DNA of 64,000 nt from assembly GCA_032595675.1 (NCBI GenBank), contig JAVQMD010000003.1, positions 1 to 64,000 on the forward strand. The letters run 5' to 3'. Origin of the DNA: Candidatus Electrothrix rattekaaiensis (GTDB lineage Bacteria; Desulfobacterota; Desulfobulbia; Desulfobulbales; Desulfobulbaceae). The translations under genes were made by a program, and so were the position numbers. Each line of letters opens with the position of its first letter. The first letter of the stretch is position 1. Below are positions 28,112 through 36,791 of this stretch, in pieces. The notes beneath the pieces were generated by a model. That model did not search any database and was not told the DNA's origin. It saw only the letters and a list, made by a program, of their open reading frames with translations.

Positions 28112-28290
28112 GCCAGGTTGTTGTGGCGGATACCGGGCCTCTGATCATTCTGGCCGCTAAACAGCGGCAACGCATAGAGGCTGTCTGCCCGCTCATTCAT
28201 GAAATGAGAAAAATTGGGTATCGCCTGTCCCCAGCTTTATGTCGAGAAATTGCTCGGCTTGCGCAGGAGAACCCGGAATCCTTGACGTAG
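28108..28290 (+). pseudogene. DUF3368 PIN toxin with a large in-frame internal deletion
   Basis: Only 60 codons, against about 155-165 in the family. The first ~15 residues (VVVADTGPLIILA) are the PIN N-terminus with its catalytic Asp, and the remainder (RIEAVCPLIHEMRKIGYRLS) is the normal C-terminus. The central ~100 residues, with the other acidic residues, are missing. The frame is kept, so a short stable protein could be made, but it cannot be a nuclease. It starts by ATGA overlap with its antitoxin. Confidence 0.8.
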
Positions 28291-28292
28291 TC

Positions 28293-28374
28293 AAAAAGGA
28301 GAACCGATTTATTTTTTCCTTGCCATTTGGCGGGAAAACTGTTTTTGACAAAAAAATAAATCGGTCCCCTTTTT
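28293..28374. terminator. Long inverted repeat between convergent genes
   Basis: Arms of ~25 bp (left AAAAAGGAGAACCGATTTAT, right read inward AAAAAGGGGACCGATTTATT) flank a ~30-bp loop, and A/T runs make it terminator-like on both strands. It lies between the DUF3368 remnant and the TMEM43 gene, which converge. A sequence of the form GGGGACxGATTTATTTTT is widespread as a dispersed REP/RAYT-type repeat, so it may be a mobile palindrome used as terminator. Confidence 0.6.
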
Positions 28375-28382
28375 CGCTTCCC

Positions 28383-29618
28383 CTATGCAGCAGGCGGTGG
28401 CGGTGGGGGAGGTACCGCTCCGGCTCCACCTGCCGCACCAAGCGTACTCACCCTCTTTGCCTTACCCGCTTTCACCTTACCGCCAATCAGCACGATCAAT
28501 CCAACAGCCACGACGAGCAGGATAATACCCAGCAGGGGCCGGAAAACAATCCAGGCAATTGCGATAGTAATCAGGGACAGGACGGCAGCAAGGAGGAAGG
28601 CAATAAAACCGGTGCCCGCTTCAACAACATTACCCAGAAAAGGTATAACATCCGCCAGGACCGAAAAGACCTTAAAGATCATGCTCAGGCCGATCATCAT
28701 GAAAACAAAGCCGACAGCCCGCAGTGCCCAGGTCAGGATCTTATTATCGGTCTGTGCCTTCTGAAACATAGCCTCAGCCGTGTGCATACCGACCTGAAGG
28801 AGTTCAATATCGCCCCCGGCCTGAGCGTGATACGGTCGTAATCCGCTGCCGTTCTGTTGGGCAACAATGCTCACCTCGGTCGGAGCGACTGACTCGAACT
28901 GAATCCGCACATCGCCGACCTGCGGCGAAGCAGGATTATCTCCGAGATAGAAACCATTCGCCTGCCGCGTCATTCTGCTGTCTAGGCCATCCGGCGACAG
29001 CGTATCACTGCCCAGCGTGTTACTGTCTATGGCAAGGGGCTCAAACCGATTAATTCTGTTGATCTGGGACGAGGACAGGGTAAAGGCACCCAGGGTGACC
29101 CGATCAGCGGTCTGCTCTTCCGAGGCATACGGCATCGAATCAGGGTTCTCATGCCCTACCGGCTTTTTGAAACTGGAAGAGCTGACGATATTATCCTCCC
29201 ACCCTTTGCTGTACGAGTAGGTAGTCACTGTTTCGGTGCCACCGCCGAGTTTCTTCTTGGTCTCACTCTGCGAGCTTTCCTGCCACTGATACATTTCTAC
29301 ATTGCGCCGCAGTCGCAAGGCATTCTCCGAGACCCCGAACACCGGGTCGGTCAGGATGTCCTCGGTGGTCGCTTTACCGGTCACATGGATCAACTTGCCC
29401 TCGTTCTTGGCATCAACCTGATCGGCAAGGACGCTTATTACAGCCCCACCGCCCTCCTTCAGGGTTTTGTAGGTTTTCACCGCCCTGCCCTCGTTCCAGA
29501 ACAGGAGCGGAAAGGCGATAATGAACAAAATAAGACCGAAGATAATCCCTTTAATGGCTCCGCCAATCCGGCTGAACCATGATTGCTCTGTGACTTCCGT
29601 GTAGCTGTCGTCCGACAT
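28383..29618 (-). CDS. TMEM43/LUMA-family membrane protein
   Basis: 411 residues from the ATG at 29618, preceded by GGAGG at a good distance; an ATG-like start 14 codons upstream is less likely. One transmembrane helix near residues 20-42 is followed by a ~240-residue domain outside the membrane (FPLLFWNEGRAVKTYKTLKE, KPVGHENPDSMPYAS) and four C-terminal helices from ~residue 305 to 395. It ends in a Gly/Ala- and Pro-rich tail. The family occurs from bacteria to animals; its bacterial function is unknown. Confidence 0.85.
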   Translation of the reverse strand: MSDDSYTEVTEQSWFSRIGGAIKGIIFGLILFIIAFPLLFWNEGRAVKTYKTLKEGGGAVISVLADQVDAKNEGKLIHVTGKATTEDILTDPVFGVSENALRLRRNVEMYQWQESSQSETKKKLGGGTETVTTYSYSKGWEDNIVSSSSFKKPVGHENPDSMPYASEEQTADRVTLGAFTLSSSQINRINRFEPLAIDSNTLGSDTLSPDGLDSRMTRQANGFYLGDNPASPQVGDVRIQFESVAPTEVSIVAQQNGSGLRPYHAQAGGDIELLQVGMHTAEAMFQKAQTDNKILTWALRAVGFVFMMIGLSMIFKVFSVLADVIPFLGNVVEAGTGFIAFLLAAVLSLITIAIAWIVFRPLLGIILLVVAVGLIVLIGGKVKAGKAKRVSTLGAAGGAGAVPPPPPPPAA

Positions 29619-29843
29619 GGTAGATCCCTCCTTGAAATAATGCGTTAACTGATGGCCCATTGTAAAACAGGGTATTGCTTTTCCGCAACAACTCTTTGCA
29701 GACGCTACAAAATGCGTGCAGGTCAGAATGATATTATTGCTTGCCTTGCTCTACCATCAGCAGCAGAGCTATCGAAAAAAGGCAAGAAAAAAAGCTGTTA
29801 ATCTGGCAAGTTTATTCGATAAGACGAAAAGATAAAAAAAAGT

Positions 29844-29872
29844 TTCACTTTTTCAAAATCGCCCTTTATAAT
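29844..29872 (+). promoter_or_regulatory. Predicted promoter of the small secreted protein gene
   Basis: TTCACT (29844-29849) and a perfect TATAAT (29867-29872) are 17 bp apart, 40 bp upstream of the ATG at 29913, in a very AT-rich stretch. Confidence 0.5.
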
Positions 29873-29912
29873 AATAAAAAATGATAATAAATATCAAAAA
29901 GGAGAAATTGCT

Positions 29913-30200
29913 ATGTTCTATAAAAAAACAATCATCGGAGTCATCCTTGCTTTCAGCCTCGTTTTATCTGGACAAGCTTTTGCCGAGTGGCAACGAACGG
30001 AAATCGCCTATTGGGGAGCATCAGGAACAGCACATTGTAATAATTGGCAGAATTTCCATGTTTCAGTAAGGAAGAGTTATCTGCATCCTGACGATGCGTG
30101 GTCAGCACTTTGGACCCAGGCATTTGCGGCCTGTCAATATCGAGGTGGTTTACATAATCTTTCTGGAACAACGCACTGCCAATGGAGACCTGTTTGGTAA
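29913..30200 (+). CDS. Small secreted protein, unknown function
   Basis: 95 residues with a textbook signal peptide (MFYKKTIIGVILAFSLVLSG, cleavage QAFA-EW), giving a mature protein of ~70 residues. The mature part is rich in aromatic residues and His, with three cysteines (TAHCNNW, AACQYRG, THCQWRPVW). A consensus AAGGAG ribosome binding site, a promoter and a terminator make it a single-gene unit. No family was recognised; it could be a periplasmic binding or stress protein. Confidence 0.75.
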   Translation: MFYKKTIIGVILAFSLVLSGQAFAEWQRTEIAYWGASGTAHCNNWQNFHVSVRKSYLHPDDAWSALWTQAFAACQYRGGLHNLSGTTHCQWRPVW

Positions 30201-30610
30201 ACCAGCTCCTTTATGGCAACCAGCACAAGACATTGATACAACAGGTCTGTCACCTAAGTTCTGCTGGCGGCCTTTTTACAGGGGAGGAATCGGGAAACCG
30301 CCTCTCCTGTAATTTCTCTCCTCTTTGTACTTTCCTTTCTTGAGCAACAAAATCTGTTTCTTCCATTTCTCTTGTGCAAGCACATTGTTTATCACCTTAC
30401 CGTTTATCACCTTACACTCTGGGTACTGGAAAGCAATGCTGCAATTCCTGGCAAAGCCGTTATAATACCCTCTTCCACCTACAAGACAGAAATAACTTAT
30501 TGGATTTCGCTTTGATGGAAACAAGGGCAGGATTAGAGCAGTTTGCTTCCGACAAAATCTGTTGTTTTCGGACGTTTTCTGGCTATCCAAAAATGTTAAC
30601 GAGAGGAAAT
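30201..30610. other. Intergenic stretch with terminator and a short tandem duplication
   Basis: 410 bp without a supported gene. Besides the hairpin at 30276-30312 it has two head-to-tail copies of GTTTATCACCTTAC near 30386-30414. The frame that continues upstream of the 60-residue gene at 30611 lacks any ribosome binding site. Confidence 0.45.
30276..30312 (+). terminator. Hairpin downstream of the small secreted gene
   Basis: A 12-bp stem with one G-U pair (TTACAGGGGAGG and CCTCTCCTGTAA) encloses a 13-base loop, followed by a pyrimidine-rich TTTCTCTCCTCTTTG. Confidence 0.55.
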
Positions 30611-30793
30611 ATGGCAAAGTCATTCAGAGAATATTACAATACATTGTCCGAGACAGATAAAAACGAAATAGAAAAGCGAGTTATGGCTCATTTCTTGAAA
30701 GGACACTCTAAAAAGGATATACTCTCCGGTTTTTATGAAGTTATTTCTAAAGTAAAAAAACGTCCGGTTTCTTTCTGGGACAATATGGAATAA
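30611..30793 (+). CDS. Small conserved-looking protein, unknown function
   Basis: 60 residues from the ATG at 30611, which has GAGAGGAA just upstream. It is highly charged and helical (EYYNTLSETDKNEIEKRVMA, GHSKKDILSGFYEVISKVKK). A membrane protein gene follows after 22 bp on the same strand. The pair is more AT-rich than the genes around it and could be a small imported two-gene unit. No function is proposed. Confidence 0.55.
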   Translation: MAKSFREYYNTLSETDKNEIEKRVMAHFLKGHSKKDILSGFYEVISKVKKRPVSFWDNME

Positions 30794-30815
30794 TACTCTA
30801 CAGAGATTTTAACTT

Positions 30816-31277
30816 ATGAATGCTATTGAAGAAATACATGAGAATCATCTTAAAATTCTTCTAGAAGAATATGCTGAAGCTGGGCGAGCATGTCGTTGGT
30901 ACGAGCAACTTACCAGAATCATGATAACCATTTTTATTGTTGTACAGGCACCAGTATTAGGCTTTATTCAAGATAAAGGACTTCTTAATCCAACACTCAT
31001 TCCGCTCGAAATACTAATAGTCTTTCTTGGGAGTATTGTTTCTATTAATCTCTCAAGAATAAGAAAATTTTTCACTGAATATCGTAATCGTTCCATAGAA
31101 ATCGAAAGGATTCTTGGCATGTCACTTTATACCAGCGGTGCAGAATTTGTTCACAATAATAGTATATGGAGTCAGTCATTTGCAAATTATTGGTTGATGA
31201 TTTTGATCCCTTCCGCGTTTGCTGTCTCCAATTTTATTTTAATAATACTGCAAATTCTTTCCCTTTTCTCAAAATAA
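30816..31277 (+). CDS. Small membrane protein, unknown function
   Basis: 153 residues. An N-terminal helix (MNAIEEIHENHLKILLEEYA) is followed by hydrophobic segments at ~36-55, 61-80 and 125-150. A soluble loop (RKFFTEYRNRSIEIERILG) lies between the second and third. The layout resembles small bacterial membrane proteins of the DUF4231/SLATT kind, some of which sit next to defence genes, but I cannot assign a family. It is probably co-transcribed with the 60-residue gene upstream. Confidence 0.55.
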   Translation: MNAIEEIHENHLKILLEEYAEAGRACRWYEQLTRIMITIFIVVQAPVLGFIQDKGLLNPTLIPLEILIVFLGSIVSINLSRIRKFFTEYRNRSIEIERILGMSLYTSGAEFVHNNSIWSQSFANYWLMILIPSAFAVSNFILIILQILSLFSK

Positions 31278-31284
31278 TCAACCC

Positions 31285-33276
31285 ATGCTCACCATAAACA
31301 ACCTCAGCCTGCAATACGGCTCAAAGCATCTCTTTCGTGAAGTCTCCGGCCAAGTCCATGCAGATGACCGCATCGGGCTGGCAGGGGTCAACGGCACAGG
31401 CAAATCCACCCTGATGAAAATCATCACCGGGGCACTGGAGAGCGACCCCGGTGTCATCAGCAGGGCCTCCTGGTTCACCGTGGCCTATCTGCCCCAGGAA
31501 ATCTCCATTGAGCTGGGACAACGTTCCCTGTTTGACGAGGCGGAAAACGCCTTTGACGAGGTGCTCCATTATCAGGAGGAGATTGAAAAAATCAGTCAAC
31601 AACTGGCTACCCTGGACCAGGACAGCCCGGAGCTGGAATCCTTACTGGAACGACAGGGTGAGCTCCAGCATCTTCTGGAAGGTCATGACATCTTCCTCAT
31701 CCGTCCCCAGATAGAGCGTATCCTCTTTGGGCTGGGTTTTTCCAAGGCGGATCTGGACCGACCCGTGGCCGAATTCTCCGGCGGCTGGATCATGCGTTTG
31801 CTGCTGGCAAAGCTGCTTTTGCAAAAACCGGCTCTGCTCCTGCTTGACGAGCCGACCAACCATCTGGATCTGGATTCCCTGACCTGGATGGAAGAATTTC
31901 TTCAGCAGTACCAGGGTGCCATGATGATCATCTCCCATGACCGGTCTTTCCTGGATCGGGTGACCAACAAGACCTGGGAGCTGAGCCTTGGGCGGTTGAC
32001 CGCCTATAAGGGGAATTACTCCAAGTATCTGGTGGACAAAGCCCAACGCATGGAGCTGGAACGGGCCACCTATGATAATCAACAGGCCATGATCAAGCAG
32101 GCGGAACAGTTCATCATCCGCTTCCGAGCCAAATCCACCAAGGCCAAGCAGGTGCAGAGCCGGGTCAAGCAGTTGGAAAAGCTGGAAAGGCTGGAGCTGT
32201 CTGAAAGCGAGCGCACCATCCACTTTTCTTTTCCGCCTGCCACGCCTTCAGGCCGGGATATCCTGGAGCTGGACAAGGTCAATAAATCCTTTGAGGGCAA
32301 ACAGGTCTTTCGGGATGTCTGCCTGAATCTCCAGCGCGGCGATAAGCTGGCTGTGGTCGGGGTCAACGGGGCAGGGAAAACCACCCTGCTCAAGATTATG
32401 GCTGGGCAGGAAGCGTCTGACGGCGAGATCCGCCTGGGGCATAACGTCATTCTTACCTATTTCGGCCAGCATCAGGCCCAGGAACTCTACGGCGAATCAA
32501 GTATCTTGGATACGGTCTATCATGCGGCCCAGGACATGACCGTGACCAAGGTGCGCTCGCTGCTCGGGGCCTTTCTCTTTACTGGCGACGAGGTGGATAA
32601 GCAGGTGCAGGTGCTGTCTGGCGGGGAAAAGAGCCGGGTGGCCTTGGCAAAAATGCTGGTCAAGCCTGCCAATCTTATGCTCCTGGACGAACCCACCAAC
32701 CATCTGGACATAACTTCTCAGGAAGTTTTGCAGGAGGCAATGGCCCAGTACGAGGGCAGCATCATCGTGGTTTCCCATAACCGGGCCTTTGTGAACTCCT
32801 TTGTCAATAAGGTCTTGGAAATCCGGGATGGTCGGGCGATCCTTCATGAAGGCAATATTGATGATTACCTTGCGGCCCGTAAACAGCTGGAAGAGGACAA
32901 GGCGGGCGGGCAGAAAAAAGAGAAGTCGCAAAAAAAATCGAAAAAAAGCACCCCAGTGAAGACGGAACAGGACTCCTCCGGTTCGGGTGATCGCAAGGAA
33001 GACCGAAGGAAACGGGCGCAACAGCGGCAGCAGCTTAATTCGCAGCTCAAGCCCTGGAAGAACAAGGCAACAGCGGCGGAGAAAGAGATTGAAAAGCTGG
33101 AGAAGCGCAAGGAGGAGCTGGAGGCTTTAATGGCTGACCCTGATCTGTATGCGGATCAGCCCCGCTGGAATAAAACCAGTAAGGAGTATAACGCGGTGAC
33201 GAAGCAGTTGGAGCGTCAGTTCGCGGTTTGGGAGGAAGCGCAGGGAAAAATTGAGGAGGCCGAGGGAGCAGAATGA
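31285..33276 (+). CDS. ABC-F family ATPase (Uup/YheS type)
   Basis: 663 residues with two ATP-binding cassettes and no membrane segments. Walker A motifs are GVNGTGKST and GVNGAGKTT, signatures FSGGW and LSGGEKSR, and the Walker B DEPTNHLD occurs twice. Between the cassettes lies the helical P-site tRNA interaction linker with RAKSTKAKQVQSRVKQLEKL. The C-terminal ~120 residues are a Lys/Glu-rich coiled coil. ABC-F proteins act in the cytoplasm on the ribosome, easing stalled translation or drug binding. It overlaps the next gene by 4 bp. Confidence 0.92.
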   Translation: MLTINNLSLQYGSKHLFREVSGQVHADDRIGLAGVNGTGKSTLMKIITGALESDPGVISRASWFTVAYLPQEISIELGQRSLFDEAENAFDEVLHYQEEIEKISQQLATLDQDSPELESLLERQGELQHLLEGHDIFLIRPQIERILFGLGFSKADLDRPVAEFSGGWIMRLLLAKLLLQKPALLLLDEPTNHLDLDSLTWMEEFLQQYQGAMMIISHDRSFLDRVTNKTWELSLGRLTAYKGNYSKYLVDKAQRMELERATYDNQQAMIKQAEQFIIRFRAKSTKAKQVQSRVKQLEKLERLELSESERTIHFSFPPATPSGRDILELDKVNKSFEGKQVFRDVCLNLQRGDKLAVVGVNGAGKTTLLKIMAGQEASDGEIRLGHNVILTYFGQHQAQELYGESSILDTVYHAAQDMTVTKVRSLLGAFLFTGDEVDKQVQVLSGGEKSRVALAKMLVKPANLMLLDEPTNHLDITSQEVLQEAMAQYEGSIIVVSHNRAFVNSFVNKVLEIRDGRAILHEGNIDDYLAARKQLEEDKAGGQKKEKSQKKSKKSTPVKTEQDSSGSGDRKEDRRKRAQQRQQLNSQLKPWKNKATAAEKEIEKLEKRKEELEALMADPDLYADQPRWNKTSKEYNAVTKQLERQFAVWEEAQGKIEEAEGAE

Positions 33277-33749
33277 GCCACTTCAAAGAAAAGATGAAAA
33301 AGTGTCGGTTACCAATAATCCTGCTCATTCCGGGATTGCTTTTCAGCCTTCTTATTTTTAAATTTTTGGTCGAGCATCAAGCCAAAACAAAAGAGGTTTT
33401 TGCGCGGGAAACGGGCCTTCAACTTCCTTCAGTGGTGAAGATAGAAGATGCGAAGGTCCAGCTTTTTTCATTTGCAGGGAAGGTCAATTATGATTGGCTC
33501 CTTACGGGAGACACCTCGCTGATTCCCTGGGCAAGGTCTATTGGCCGTGATGCTCCCAAATCTGGTGTTGCATGGGAACGAATTACAACCTTTCAGCAGA
33601 TCTGCCCTTTTAGAAACGCAGCATTTGAGGAGGTTTCGCTGCACAGTGTGTGGCAGATTGTGGGTGCTCTCCCTGATAAGAAAGTAACGACCTTTTTGTA
33701 TATTGCGGGAGATGAAAAGACAGGACTCCTGAGCACGTTTAATCCTTGA
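33273..33749 (+). CDS. Membrane-anchored protein, unknown function
   Basis: 158 residues with one N-terminal transmembrane helix (LPIILLIPGLLFSLLIFKFL) and a ~120-residue extracytoplasmic domain without a recognised fold. It starts inside the stop codon of the ABC-F gene, so it is translationally coupled to it. No functional link between the two is known to me. Confidence 0.6.
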   Translation: MSHFKEKMKKCRLPIILLIPGLLFSLLIFKFLVEHQAKTKEVFARETGLQLPSVVKIEDAKVQLFSFAGKVNYDWLLTGDTSLIPWARSIGRDAPKSGVAWERITTFQQICPFRNAAFEEVSLHSVWQIVGALPDKKVTTFLYIAGDEKTGLLSTFNP

Positions 33750-33918
33750 AACGGGCTGGCAAAACAGAATGAAATAGCTGGACTGAACTGCAAAAAAATC
33801 GTCTTTTCCCCTATGATGGATAAGTATATCGTGTTACCGTGATTTGTCAGACTTTGCGCCTTGGTCAACTTCCAAGTAAAGATGCTTGGCATATCCAAAG
33901 AAACAAAGGAGCAAGTAC

Positions 33919-34272
33919 ATGAAGAAACTATTTGTAGTGCCGTTAAGTGTAGCATTTGCCGTCTTGAGTCTTTCAGCAGCCCAGGCAGGTAACGTAGAAA
34001 ACGGCAAAAAACTTTTTGAAAGCCCGACCTTTGGCGGCGGCACCAGCGGTAAGACCTGTGCGAGCTGCCATGCTGACGGCGCGAAACTGGGTGCAGACCT
34101 TTTTGAGCGGGAAAAGCACATGATTATGGGAAAGGAAGTGGCTTCCGTGGCGGACACCGTCAATGTCTGCATTGAAATGGCGATGAAAGGAAAGGCTATT
34201 AAGACGGACAGTGACGAGATGAAGGATGTCCTTGCTTATATGCAGGCTTTGGTGAAAGAAGAAAAAGAGTAG
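33919..34272 (+). CDS. Periplasmic monohaem cytochrome c
   Basis: 117 residues from the ATG at 33919, with AAGGAG 9-14 bp upstream. The frame runs 11 codons further up without signal-peptide features. The signal peptide is cleaved near AAQA-GN. The mature ~97 residues hold one haem site CASCH. A likely sixth ligand is Met in EMAMKGKAIK or DEMKDVL. It is a small class I-like soluble electron carrier of the periplasm and could exchange electrons with the four-haem membrane cytochrome at 11519, though the two genes are distant. Confidence 0.85.
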   Translation: MKKLFVVPLSVAFAVLSLSAAQAGNVENGKKLFESPTFGGGTSGKTCASCHADGAKLGADLFEREKHMIMGKEVASVADTVNVCIEMAMKGKAIKTDSDEMKDVLAYMQALVKEEKE

Positions 34273-34353
34273 AAAAGGCATGATGCCCTAGTATGTCCCA
34301 AGGCTGGCAAAGTCTGACAATAGGTTTCGTCCTGATCGATCCGGGGCCGGTTT

Positions 34354-34381
34354 GGGATGAACTGCGTTGAATGAAGAACGG
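34354..34381. repeat. 28-bp direct repeat, left copy
   Basis: Identical over 28 bp to 34866-34893 (begins GGGATGAACTGCGTTGAATG). In both copies the preceding bases read in one frame as a similar C-terminus ending WDELR-stop, so these may be the ends of two copies of one lost gene. Confidence 0.7.
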
Positions 34382-34460
34382 GAAGATTGAACAGAAGGAG
34401 TAACAGGACAATAACGACCAATTGTTCCATGTTTTATTATTGTGCGTTATCCATCTACTA

Positions 34461-34751
34461 TCAGGCAGCAGTGGTTTGCAGCGGTATAACCTCATTCTTA
34501 ATTTTCTCTATATGTTGTTTGGCGATTTTAAGGTCATAACTGACTTGCAGATTCATCCAAAATTGTGCGGTTGTGTTGAAATACCTAGCTAACCTGAGAG
34601 CAGTATCAATGCTGACACCACGCTTTTGCCGTACCACATCATTGATTCTGGGAGCTGGAACGCGCAGGGCAACAGCCAGAGCATTAACACTCATGCCTAA
34701 AGGTTCAAGGTATTCTTCTTTAATGATTTCTCCAGGGTGGATTGGTCGCAT
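34461..34751 (-). CDS. HigA-type antitoxin (addiction-module antidote)
   Basis: 96 residues from the ATG at 34751 (MRPIHPGEIIKEEYLEPLGM). An XRE helix-turn-helix follows (MSVNALAVALRVPAPRINDV, then RLARYFNTTAQFWMNLQ). HigA normally represses its operon and blocks the ribosome-dependent mRNase HigB, whose gene usually lies directly upstream. No higB-like frame is visible upstream here; instead there is a 28-bp direct repeat. The gene is therefore probably an orphan antidote. Confidence 0.85.
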   Translation of the reverse strand: MRPIHPGEIIKEEYLEPLGMSVNALAVALRVPAPRINDVVRQKRGVSIDTALRLARYFNTTAQFWMNLQVSYDLKIAKQHIEKIKNEVIPLQTTAA

Positions 34752-34865
34752 ATTATTCCTAGCTGTAATTGCGTTCTCATTGTACATTGGGTACAGGTTG
34801 CTGTCAATGAAAGGTTCGGAAAAGCAAAGAGCTGGGGTTCCTGTTGGTTGATCTGGAGCTGGCCT

Positions 34866-34893
34866 GGGATGAACTGCGTTGAATGAAGAACGG
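34866..34893. repeat. 28-bp direct repeat, right copy
   Basis: Perfect copy of 34354-34381. The two copies flank the higA gene at a distance of 512 bp. Confidence 0.7.
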
Positions 34894-34931
34894 CAAGGAG
34901 TAGGCACTTTTTGAATTGCCGGAGGAATGAA

Positions 34932-35102
34932 ATGAAGGCTACAGAAGCATTGGACGAAATTCGCAAGAGCCGTGAAGAAATTGCCCGTAAGTGCGATTTT
35001 GATCCCCGGAAGCTGGTTGATTTCTATATTGAGCGGCAGAGGAAGAAGGCAGCGGGGGTAAAGCAGGAAAAGCTCAATGCAGAAAAGCAGTACGGGGACT
35101 GA
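34932..35102 (+). CDS. Small antitoxin-like protein, first gene of a broken PIN locus
   Basis: 56 residues from the ATG at 34932, with GGAGGAA upstream. It is basic and helical (TEALDEIRKSREEIARKCDF, YIERQRKKA). Small helical proteins of this sort often start toxin-antitoxin operons. The next gene overlaps it by 26 bp, and a truncated PIN gene follows. Function is inferred from the arrangement only. Confidence 0.55.
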   Translation: MKATEALDEIRKSREEIARKCDFDPRKLVDFYIERQRKKAAGVKQEKLNAEKQYGD

Positions 35103-35268
35103 GAAGGAAGCGCAGGAGAAGCTTGAGAAGTACGCACGCCATCAAATTGCTGTCGGTGCTGATGCGCTGGCAATCTTGCGTAAGAATGGGGTGGTCGGCT
35201 GCCTGCATGATGACAGTGATCTTTCGGAAAAGTATAAAGAAAAACTGGATTGGAGCAGTAAGTCATGA
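35077..35268 (+). CDS. Small antitoxin-like protein, second gene of a broken PIN locus
   Basis: 63 residues from the ATG at 35077; the true start could be slightly further in. Helical and charged (EKEAQEKLEKYARHQIAVGA, LSEKYKEKLDW). Its stop overlaps the ATG of the truncated PIN gene (ATGA), the usual coupling of antitoxin and toxin. Confidence 0.5.
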   Translation: MQKSSTGTEKEAQEKLEKYARHQIAVGADALAILRKNGVVGCLHDDSDLSEKYKEKLDWSSKS

Positions 35269-35324
35269 TTATTGCCGATACAGGATTCTGGGTGGAAGTT
35301 AGCTTTTCTCAATCCGTCTCGTAA
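35265..35324 (+). pseudogene. PIN-domain toxin truncated after about 11 residues
   Basis: The frame starts MIIADTGFWV, the typical PIN N-terminus with catalytic Asp, and then ends after only 19 codons (VEVSFSQSVS-stop) where ~130 are expected. The start site and coupling to the upstream gene are intact. The rest of the toxin is gone, replaced by the leader of the NACHT gene at 35340. Confidence 0.65.
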
Positions 35325-35339
35325 AGCGAAGAGGAGTTT

Positions 35340-36791
35340 ATGGAGCTGCTCAGACAAATTTGGCAATGGTTTGTTGATCATCCTGAAGTAACTTGGAGCG
35401 GAGCAGGAATTTATGTGCTTTCTGGAGTTACTGCCATTCTGGGTGGAATAGCGTCTTGGCTCTTTTGGAAGAAGAAATATTCGTCGTCTCAGCAAGAAAC
35501 CGATAACGACCTCTCTGTTTGCCCGCCTAGGCTGCGTCAGCAGCTCCTCAAACGTTTCCGTAATGACCTGGACCTCCGTCTGTCCTCCCTCCTGGATGAA
35601 CGTACCCCATTAGATTTAGAAAAGAAACTCTCTCCCCATGAAGTTGATCGGCCCCATTCCCTGCGGGATATTCTTTATGAGCAGGAAGGCCGTGCTCCCC
35701 AAGTCACCGACCTTAGTATTATCGACATTTTCCAAGACAAAGAAAGCGGCGAGCGTTTGGCTATCCTGGGAAAACCGGGAAGCGGTAAGACTATCTCTCT
35801 TTTACAGCTACATGACCATTTGCTAAAGCGGGCCGAGGAAGAAGAACAAGAATCCTTGCCGGTGATTTTTGAGTGTTCAGAGTGGGACGGTAAGGACTTG
35901 GTTGATTGGATGGGCCGTCAACTCAGTAAAAACTACCGAGGCTTGCAAGAAGAGCTGGCTAAAGAACTCGTGCGGGACGAGGTCATCTTTCCGCTTTTTG
36001 ACGGCTTAGATGAATTACTACAAAGTAGGCAGGATAAATTTGTCCAAGCCTTTAATAAGTTTCAGACGGGTCGTTCCTTGGTGGTCTGCTGCCGGCTTGA
36101 GGAGTATCGGTGCTTGCAGAAAAAAGTAGACTTGAATCATGCGGTCATTTTGCAGGATATCTCGGAAAAGAAGCTGGAGGGGTATCTCAAGCAGTTGCAG
36201 CTTTATGGCTTATGGGATTTCTTGCAGCAGTCGCAAAAAGAGGGAGAGGAAAACAGTCTGTTGGAGCTTGCTCGTCGGCCTCTTTTTCTCAATATTATGC
36301 TGACGCTGGAAAACGAAAGAAGTCTGAGCCAAGATGAAGGGTTGCGAAGGGGAAAACAGGCGGAAAATCGGTTATGGGAACTTTATCTTGATTATTGTCT
36401 GAAGAAAAAAACACCATCTAAGAAGAATAGATCGGAGAAATACTGGAAACAGTATAGCAAAGACCATTCAATTCGTTGGCTGTATTGTTTAGCAAACAGG
36501 ATAAAGACGGAGGGAAAAGTAGAATTTCGTCTTGATGAATTACATCCAGACTGTCTATATCATATTTGGAAATTCAAGGTAAGTTACGGCTTATTAAGCG
36601 GGATTCCACTCGGCTTGATTATTATGTCGTTTTTAAACTCAGCATTTGGTTTAAGGATTATACCACTCTGGATGGCATATGTCCTCCTAAGAGATGAGCA
36701 AGTTGTAAAGCAGGATGAAATAATACGATTAGGCTATCCTTCTACTCTCTATGATTGGAAAAAAGTTTTCTCGGGACTATTGATGGAATAG
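35340..36791 (+). pseudogene. NACHT NTPase, N-terminal part, split by an insertion sequence
   Basis: 483 codons with GAGGAG upstream of the ATG. A transmembrane helix lies at ~22-43. The NTPase core has Walker A GKPGSGKT (144-151) and Walker B FPLFDGLDE (217-225), and the helical post-NTPase region has ARRPLFLNIMLTL. The frame ends in a stop supplied by the IS (ATG-GAA-TAG). Joining 36787 to 38684 restores a continuous frame into the C-terminal part, giving an original protein of about 664 residues. The truncated product keeps the ATPase core but lacks the C-terminal sensor part. Like the NACHT gene at 20901 it was probably a membrane-bound defence NTPase. Confidence 0.85.
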
